Shown here: one piece after another, positions 57,121 through 64,000 of the stretch
How the letters are laid out: the number at the start of each line of letters is the position of its first letter
How positions within the stretch are numbered: the first letter of the stretch is position 1
From: Cryptomeria japonica
Lineage: Eukaryota; Streptophyta; Pinopsida; Cupressales; Cupressaceae
Length of the DNA: 64,000 bases
Assembly (NCBI RefSeq): GCF_030272615.1
Contig: NC_081408.1
Span: 399,431,889 to 399,495,888 of the forward strand
Reading direction: 5' to 3'
Position numbers and translations under genes: made by a program
The notes under the pieces: model-generated
What the model saw: only the letters and a program-made list of their open reading frames with translations
Databases searched by the model: none
Told to the model about the DNA's origin: nothing

Positions 57121-59256
57121 AATTTGCCGTGCACAAAGGCAACTGCTTTTAATACTTCTCTTTGGGCAAATGAAAGTGGGGCCGATATTGATGTGAAGAG
57201 CCTCCGTGATAGAATGAAAATTTGCCATTTGTCAACCACTCATAAAGTACGTTTAAGCTGTTAGCTTAATTCAATAAAAATCCATCATGAGGGCGGGGTC
57301 CACATTATAAATTCTCAAGTGAAAGAAGTGCATGATGCAATAACAAATTACCACTTGTTCCAAGTTAACACAATTTTAATACCTACTTTGTAAAATGCGT
57401 GCATAAGCTTATATAAGATCACCATAAACAATCAAATCATGACAACATTATAGAATTCATCATACACAACTATTTGGTTGAAGACATAGTGCTAGGTTGC
57501 TGTTATGATAAAATACAATTTAAAACCACAACTCAAAGAGATGGTGTGAACTTGTCATGTGCTTGCTAGCACACATAATCCTGTCCAATGTATTGCAAAA
57601 ATGGAAGTGGGGTTCATACCCAAAAATATAATTTAAAGGAAGTGTATACTGCAAATATATATCACCACTTGGAGCAAATGGAAGATGTTTTCTACTTCAT
57701 GACACACACACAAGTAAGCATTAATAGGTGTCAAATTAGCATAGGAAAAACACCATTTCATAAAATCTTATGAGTATGACTTTAAATGCAATGACACATG
57801 ATATTATAGATAGATCTTTTAACATTCCTGAAACTAAAAATAGCTTACGAGACAACTAATCTTGTTAGTTTGGTCTTCAATATTTCAACATTTTTCCTAT
57901 TCAAAGAGATGATAAGTGCATCCCAGTCTTCTGAATAGTCTCCTTGTTGAATAAACTATGCCAAAAAGCATTTGCCATTATATCGCCAGCTCGTGGTCCT
58001 AATAAATATTTCTAGATGAAAAGCATGATGTGAAAGACTCTAGCGATGCAATAGAAAATCAACACATGGAGTGCCATCAAGGACCTAAAGTCAAAATATA
58101 ACTTTGACTAGGCAATCTTAAGAAATAAAGAAGGTGTTGATAATTGCAAATGAACAAGAACAAGGGGTTGGTAAACCAATGATATACACAAGGATCAATC
58201 CATTTTCTTAGGTGAAATAACTTTCAGAACTAGTCAACATCAAAGTAGAAGTCCAATAGCAAGGTGCATATAAGACCATAGCTCATAAAGACTAGGGCAA
58301 AAGGATAAAAGGAACAAACCTAGATGAACTAAATTGATTGAAACCCTAAGGATCTTCATAGAAAAAAAAAATGGAGCATTCCAACACATACCATGTTTTC
58401 CTCACCATTTGTTTTGTAGATTTGAGCAAGTCAATATAGGTACATATTGAACCCTATAATAATAGTACATCATCTCATCCTTGCTTTCACTCAACTTAAA
58501 TGAATTATGTATCAAAATGCACCTGAGACGCTATATTTATTTTGTAGGCTTTTCATATAATTTGAATGACACAAGAAATAGTGTTCCTTTAAACCCCAAG
58601 TTGATGGTAAGTTCTCTTATTGACTTTTCATTTTTACCTTCTCAATTGCATATTTTGCATGATTAACTAATTCATTTTAGGTCTAAATATAGGAGAAAGA
58701 TTAAATAGGCCAATATAGGTAAGTACAAGTCCCAATTGTCCATATTGGGAAAGGACACCTACTTTATGTAGACTGCAATACCAAATAGAGTAATATTTAA
58801 GCACTCAAAATTGCATGGTTTAACATGGCATGTTTGATATTGATTTTGTTAGGAATCTTGCAAACCATGAGGCATGGTCATTTATCCTCACAATATGTCT
58901 TCCTTGATGGAAGAACCCTTAGTATTCTTGTTTTGGTATTCTCCTCGAATTTTCTCTACATCTTTTTGGCACGTTAACCCTCTTTGAAATATGAAATTCC
59001 TAAGGTCCACCTTAAACTTTTAGGGCATCCAATAGACCTCAAGGCCATCCAAGTGATCAATTGTAAGTTGTAGGGTCACAAAGGAGACGAGTACTAGTAA
59101 GAGGTACAAACCATACCTTGACACAAGATATTGTGTTGTCTTTTAGCATGGTCACAAGTCATTTGAATTTTCTTTGATTCTCCATTTTTCTTCACAAAAC
59201 ATAGTGTTTTAAGTAGGAGATGACATGTTTTCTTTCTTACTTTAGACCTAATCTTT
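57121..59256. other. Unassigned AT-rich sequence
   Basis: No gene or repeat recognised. Confidence 0.5.
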
Positions 59257-59395
59257 CATTCCCTCTTTAGCTTGATTCCCCCTCTATTATTCTCTCTTCT
59301 AGAAAGACCCTATCTCTCATTCATAAGGGAGGAGAATTTTTGTATATTTCAGTCCATCTTAAAGAAGCTTTTCTCCCCATAGGATATGTTAGGGC
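59257..59395 (+). repeat. Dispersed repeat fragment (partner at 30547)
   Basis: CATTCCCTCTTTAGC, then TTCATAAGGGAGGAG, then AAGAAGCTTTTCTCCCC, in the same order as 30547-30725. Confidence 0.55.
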
Positions 59396-60012
59396 TCATA
59401 ACCTTTGTGTTATTTTTTGCTTGACTCCCTTTTGTTTTTAGCCTTTGTTAGCCTAGGTTTATAATTAATATAAGTCAATTAATGTGGGCCTCTATTTCTA
59501 TACATCTTTCCCCCATATTAATTTCCATTTTCACTTCAATTAACCATTCAAGTTACAAAAACCTAAAATTGACTAAGTCTCTTTATTGTCGGTCCTTTGT
59601 TGAGGTTTTGAAACCTCTATTAGTTCTTGATAAGTTTTTCACAACCTATCTTTTTGAAACTTTTGAAGGCAAAGAGAAGGAGGCTTGTATTCATTGGCCT
59701 AACAAGTTTTAAGGTGGTTTAGGAAGCACTCATGCTTTGTGCATCATGGAGGCCCAACATTAAGCTAAAGGAAGATCGTTATAAGGAGGAAAAGCAAGTT
59801 CAAATAGGTAGATATGATGCCAAATGAAATGGTGTTGTGCACCTACTCCCCTTAATCGCAACATATGATCCCATCAACCCACCATGATTGTAGAGAGTCA
59901 CCCAACTACCAAAAGTTATTGTTTTTATTAAGAAATCAACAAAACAAGGATGTTGGCCCATTATACAACAACCCATAGGCAGTAAAAGAGACAACAAAAC
60001 AGGGGTACAAAC

Positions 60013-60922
60013 TCAAAACAAAACAAGGTCGGACAAGCCATTGACAACAAGGCAAAAGACCACTATAAAAAACTTGTCAAACTTGCAACAACCCAAAACC
60101 CAACTCGAGAATTGGGAGAAACACCCAAAACATGACAATGAGGGGTTTGGGGGAGGGGGGGAAGACTTCCCCTTCCGCCTACGACAAACAACAGTATAGG
60201 AAATACTATCATTAGGACCATCAAGAGAAGAATCTAGCAGGGAGGACCCCACAAAGTTTCTGTCAACAACAACAATATGCTACTATTGCAAAACAACAAC
60301 AGACTATTGTTGCAGAATAGCATCAGGAGCATAAACACTAGGAGTAGATCAAAGCTGCAGAGCAGGAGCAATAGGAGTGGGATCCTTAGGGACTAAGGAG
60401 GCCACAATAGTAGTAATGAGAGGGTAAAAAGAGGCATCAACAACAGTAAGAGGCACCACCTCATCCTGGGAGGAGACATCCTCCTTCTAAGAAGAGTCAA
60501 CAGAATTACACCAAAAGAATTGATTGTCAAGTGATCAGTAGTAGTATCCTTCCACCAAGTAGCAACACCTCTGTGACGCGTGAGAGAACAATGCGACACT
60601 AAGTGACCCATTGATAAGCATCTCTGAAAGCGAAAGGGGAGGCCCTCATAATCCAAAGATTGAGTCCATGGCCTATCCCCAACCATAAGAACCACATCCC
60701 CTAGGAGAGCTGAAGAGATGCCAATATCAATCAAAAAGTGGGCAAAGGTAGAATGACCGATGGAAGACAAGGCATCAGCGACCTAGAATCGACCAATAGA
60801 GTTACCAATTGCCTCGTAGAAAGAATGCTCCCAAAAATGAAGGGGGGAGATTAGGAAGACAAACCCAAACCAGATGCACATTAAGTGGTTTAGTAAGAGG
60901 GTTAAAAGAAGTTGTCCAAGGC

Positions 60923-60993
<71 letters not shown>

Positions 60994-61627
60994 CCAAGCC
61001 CACAACTTTCCCAACACCAAGTCACGATCATAAAAGGAAGCAAAGGAAGCAACAAAAAAGTTCAATGTTGTGTGCAACCAAAGGCTTCTAGGAATCACTC
61101 ACCCAAAGATGGAGGTCCAGGAGAGAAGGCCAAAACCCAACAAATTTGCACACCAACGTACAGAGTTGGTAGAAATCAACATTGTCCACAACATCCTGTC
61201 CACATACCACCACAGGGGAGGTCTTGGCACAAGGAAGAGGACAAATCCCCTTGGGGGGATGAGCAATAGATATGGCCACATGAGCAAAACTACGCCTACT
61301 AGCAAAAGAAGAAGGTTTGGGAGGGGCCATATTGCTCACAACAAGGTCACCACCAACAGCGGAAGCAAGAACAACATCACCAGCCTAAGCACCATGGCAC
61401 CAATAGGTAGGGCACCCACGGGGGAACCAACCCATGCATTGTAGAAGTAGCAATGGTGGCACCATAATAGCGGCATCCATGGGAGGTGGAGGGGGGCCTG
61501 AACCTTTCAACACAAGAGCAAAGAAACTAGGAGAACCAATGACAACCTTGTTTGCAATGGCGTTCAAATGTGAATGGGCACAAGAGCCATTAGCAGATGG
61601 AGCAAACAGAAGCATTATCCATGCCAT
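60013..61627 (-). pseudogene. LINE ORF1 remnant
   Basis: On the minus strand the frame from 61627 reads KVVIGSPSFFALVLKGSGPP. Then come AKTSPVVVCGQDVVDNVDFY and FVGFWPSLLDLHLWV, the DUF4283 region, then LPLHFWEHSFYEAIGNSIGR-like text and DRPWTQSLDYEGLPF before a zinc knuckle RCLSMGHLVSHC, whose first Cys is Phe. A basic stretch (RRRKGKSSPPPP) lies near 60180. These belong to plant L1 ORF1 RNA-binding proteins, but to a family different from the LINE at 36073. A 67-base GA repeat interrupts it. No ORF2 follows on the left, so the element is deleted there. Confidence 0.75.
60924..60990. repeat. (AG)n microsatellite, 67 bases
   Basis: Uninterrupted AG repeat within the LINE ORF1 remnant; on the minus strand it reads as alternating Ser-Leu. 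Confidence 0.98.
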
Positions 61628-61721
61628 AGAAGTACCAAAAGTTTTTGTTATTGCTAATCAATCTAAGGTGCTTATTTTGGGTAAGAGTGCATCTGGGTTA
61701 TGGACCTTCTTGGTGGTATAG

Positions 61722-63672
61722 TGCTCCAAATTAGGGCTTGATTCCTTTCTATTGTTTAAATAAGATTGTGGTTATTTCTAAAGGAGGTTGGTTACTTTAT
61801 GGTTTGTAGATGCTTGTGTGGTCACCAAGACTTTCTAGGGTACACACTTTACAAATCTAGACCATTTTAAGTAAGGTTTTATGTCCATCAAGGATATACA
61901 CAAATATTTTATGTGTTGTGTATATGAATGTCTCCATAGCATCTTAGTTAGATTTTCTCTTACCATAATTGTTGGTGTGATTGTAACATGAAATTATTGA
62001 ATGTAACAACATTCTAAATATTAAAAGCTTTATAATTGACTTTTATGTGTCTTGAGTAGCTTTATGTAGTGTATTTATGAATGATTAAAACAAATGCAAT
62101 TATTTTGGTGTATATGAATGCACAAATGTCATCTATATCTTTCCAATTTGTTGTTCAATTTTATATGTAATTCTATACCTAATGAATAGGAACTAATTTG
62201 GTACCATGCACCAATCTCACATCATCAAACAAAATATAAATTAGTGTAAGAGTGTGATGCAGAGCCTGCCTTATATCCTCCCAAAAACTCCAAGATGTAT
62301 GACACTGACCCCTCAAAACAACAATAGGATCCTATCAAGGCAAGGCTCTACAACATTAGTTCAACACCTCTCAATCTCCAAGACTCATACTTACTCAAAT
62401 TGGGTAATTTGCTCCAACATACACTTTGAAACCTCCAAGGGTTACTGACCATTACCACACTTGTTTTGGGTCAAACATGACTCACCTAGACCAGATCAAA
62501 CACTGGTTGTAAGGATTCAACAACATTCCCTATAGCACCTTCACAATTAGGCCTATTTGCTAGTAGCCCTTTGAAACGGGTAAAGGGACCTAAAGTCCAA
62601 AATTTTCCAAACACCCTGAAAAACAAGTCACGGATTCAAATACCCTTTTGGGCCTTACACAATTCCCCAAAGGAAGGGTCAAGGTTTGACAAACAAAGGT
62701 CTGAAATCGGTGAGGGTCAACTGTCCTAAAGGGCTAATTAGGTCTCCATTTGTGAAGCAACTATGTCCAAATGAACAAACCATACAATCACAACCCCATG
62801 AGCATGTGGGGAACCATAAACCATCATGGATTCCAGGGTTACACACCTGGAATCATCGTCATTTGCATTCTAGGGTAACTTTGTTGTTTAAGGACTAGGT
62901 AGCCACATAGAGATGTCTACCTAGGGTTGGTTCAACCACACACCTCCCTTGCTCCTCTTGAAAAAATCTTTTGGAATCTTAGAATACACTGGCCATACTT
63001 TCATTTCATCCAATCCCATGAGTCTCAGATTGATAAATTGCAAGTTATGGCCATGGAGAAGCAAAACCCTAGGTAAACCCTGGTTTCCCGGGCACCTACA
63101 ACAAAATTGGAATAACAGGAGCAAACCACACAATCTGAACCTCAAACCAAAGCCAAATCAAATTTTATTCACTATCCTAACAAAGTCACATCATTGGGTA
63201 TTGATCCCAATCCATACAATGCCGTACCCCATACCAAAACTCCAGAATTGCAGGAAAAACTCATAATTTCATTAGTTTGCAGTCATCAAAACTTTCCTCC
63301 GTACAATCTAACCTTGGGAATTGGATCCACAAGGTGTATATACCACTCCACAACTTCTCTCAACCAAAACAAGAGGTTAGAGCCATTGGAGGATTTCAAA
63401 CAAACAAAAATGCAAAAATTGCATAAAACTTGCTTATGACAACTTTTGACAAAGTTGTCAAAATGTCATTTCTCGCCTCCTAATGCCTTGGGTTAAGACT
63501 AAACCCTCCTAAAACACACTAGAAGCACTAAAACTACTAGGATAACTATATCCTACACACAATTGATCCCCTTTTGTCCAAAAGTCCTAATTGGCTTATC
63601 AAGATGCCAAAATAGGAGTTTGGCTCACAAGATGGGGTCTTTAATTAAAAACACAGAATGCATGTTTGAAAC
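61722..63672. other. Unassigned sequence
   Basis: No gene recognised on either strand; frames up to 105 codons show no motif. Confidence 0.5.
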
Positions 63673-63826
63673 TGTTGGCATATGGACACTCCAATGAGAC
63701 ATTGTGTGTGATTGAAGGTTTTTTCATTGATGGCAACCTTGCAATCCTATGGCACTGGCAAGACATTCTACCGGCAAAGCATTATTCAAGCAAGACAGTG
63801 CACCGACATCAACAAGACCACTCTAC

Positions 63827-63852
63827 ACCGGCACCGGCACCGGCACCGGCAC
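63827..63852 (+). repeat. (ACCGGC)4 hexamer repeat
   Basis: Four perfect units plus AC, in the U3 part of the LTR. A fifth ACCGGC lies nearby at about 63868. Confidence 0.95.
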
Positions 63853-63955
63853 AGAAGAAAAGATGTATACCGGCACAGAGGCCGATATGATTTTTGATAT
63901 GTAATATTTTGTTTATTATTGTAAGCCGACTTGGCAAATTGCAAAATGACTCTTG

Positions 63956-63965
63956 TATATAAAAG
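63956..63965 (+). promoter_or_regulatory. TATA box of the terminal LTR
   Basis: TATATAAAAG about 285 bases into the LTR, a usual place for the promoter of an LTR element. Confidence 0.6.
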
Positions 63966-64000
63966 AGATCATTATAGACATTTGTAGGAGAGGTAAGGTA

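Larger units (their letters stand above)
63673..64000 (+). mobile_element. LTR start of a further retroelement, cut by the window edge
   Basis: Begins TGTTGGCATATGG, the same start as the nested solo LTR at 40108-41576 (minus strand), with a shared TTTTCATTGA further in. A TATA box sits at 63956-63965 and a hexamer repeat at 63827-63852. Neither its end nor its target duplication is in the window. Confidence 0.6.

Noticed and set aside
61434..61721. 95-codon plus-strand frame with a Gly run
   Set aside because: Opposite strand of the LINE ORF1 remnant.

Overview
This is AT-rich plant nuclear DNA made almost entirely of nested, decayed retrotransposons. I see no intact host gene, rRNA, tRNA, CRISPR array or bacterial-style operon. 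The mix is a chromodomain Ty3/Gypsy element with a 3.3-kb LTR, Ty1/Copia elements primed by initiator-Met tRNA, a plant L1-type LINE with a C-terminal RNase H, tRNA-derived SINEs and a MITE-like element. A large repeat-rich genome, possibly a gymnosperm, fits best, but taxonomy is inference.

Layout. 1-209: end of a LINE ORF2. 210-3791: nothing recognised. 3792-11145: an LTR-like repeat (copy A) split by Copia-1 (4247-10645, minus), which itself carries a solo LTR (6273-7535). 11146-15783 and 24060-25740: a long purine-rich/pyrimidine-rich tract split by a Tekay-like Gypsy element (15784-24059, minus). 27169-27478: SINE 1. 28163-29061: copy B of the LTR-like repeat, which preserves the empty target site of Copia-1. 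29374-30493: another solo LTR. 36073-52038: a near full-length LINE split by Copia-2 (39971-48360, plus), whose 5' LTR is split by a third solo LTR (40108-41576). 52053-63672: SINE 2, a MITE-like element, a LINE ORF1 remnant, tandem duplications and unassigned decayed sequence. 63673-64000: start of another LTR, cut by the window edge.

Seven insertions have readable target-site duplications, so relative order can be read: LINE, then Copia-2, then its solo LTR; and copy A, then Copia-1, then its solo LTR.

The most interesting observation lies inside the Gypsy 3' LTR, at 17748-17353 on the minus strand. A 131-codon reading frame (one stop, at codon 3) matches the histone H3 tail exactly from K4 to S10, at the same distance from the initiator Met. 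It also carries a SUMO-interaction-like motif and acidic GYTPL repeats. The same element encodes a chromodomain, the kind of module that in related elements reads histone H3. This looks like a retrotransposon-encoded histone mimic. Second, the tRNA primer-binding site of the same element is flipped between two 11-bp inverted repeats.
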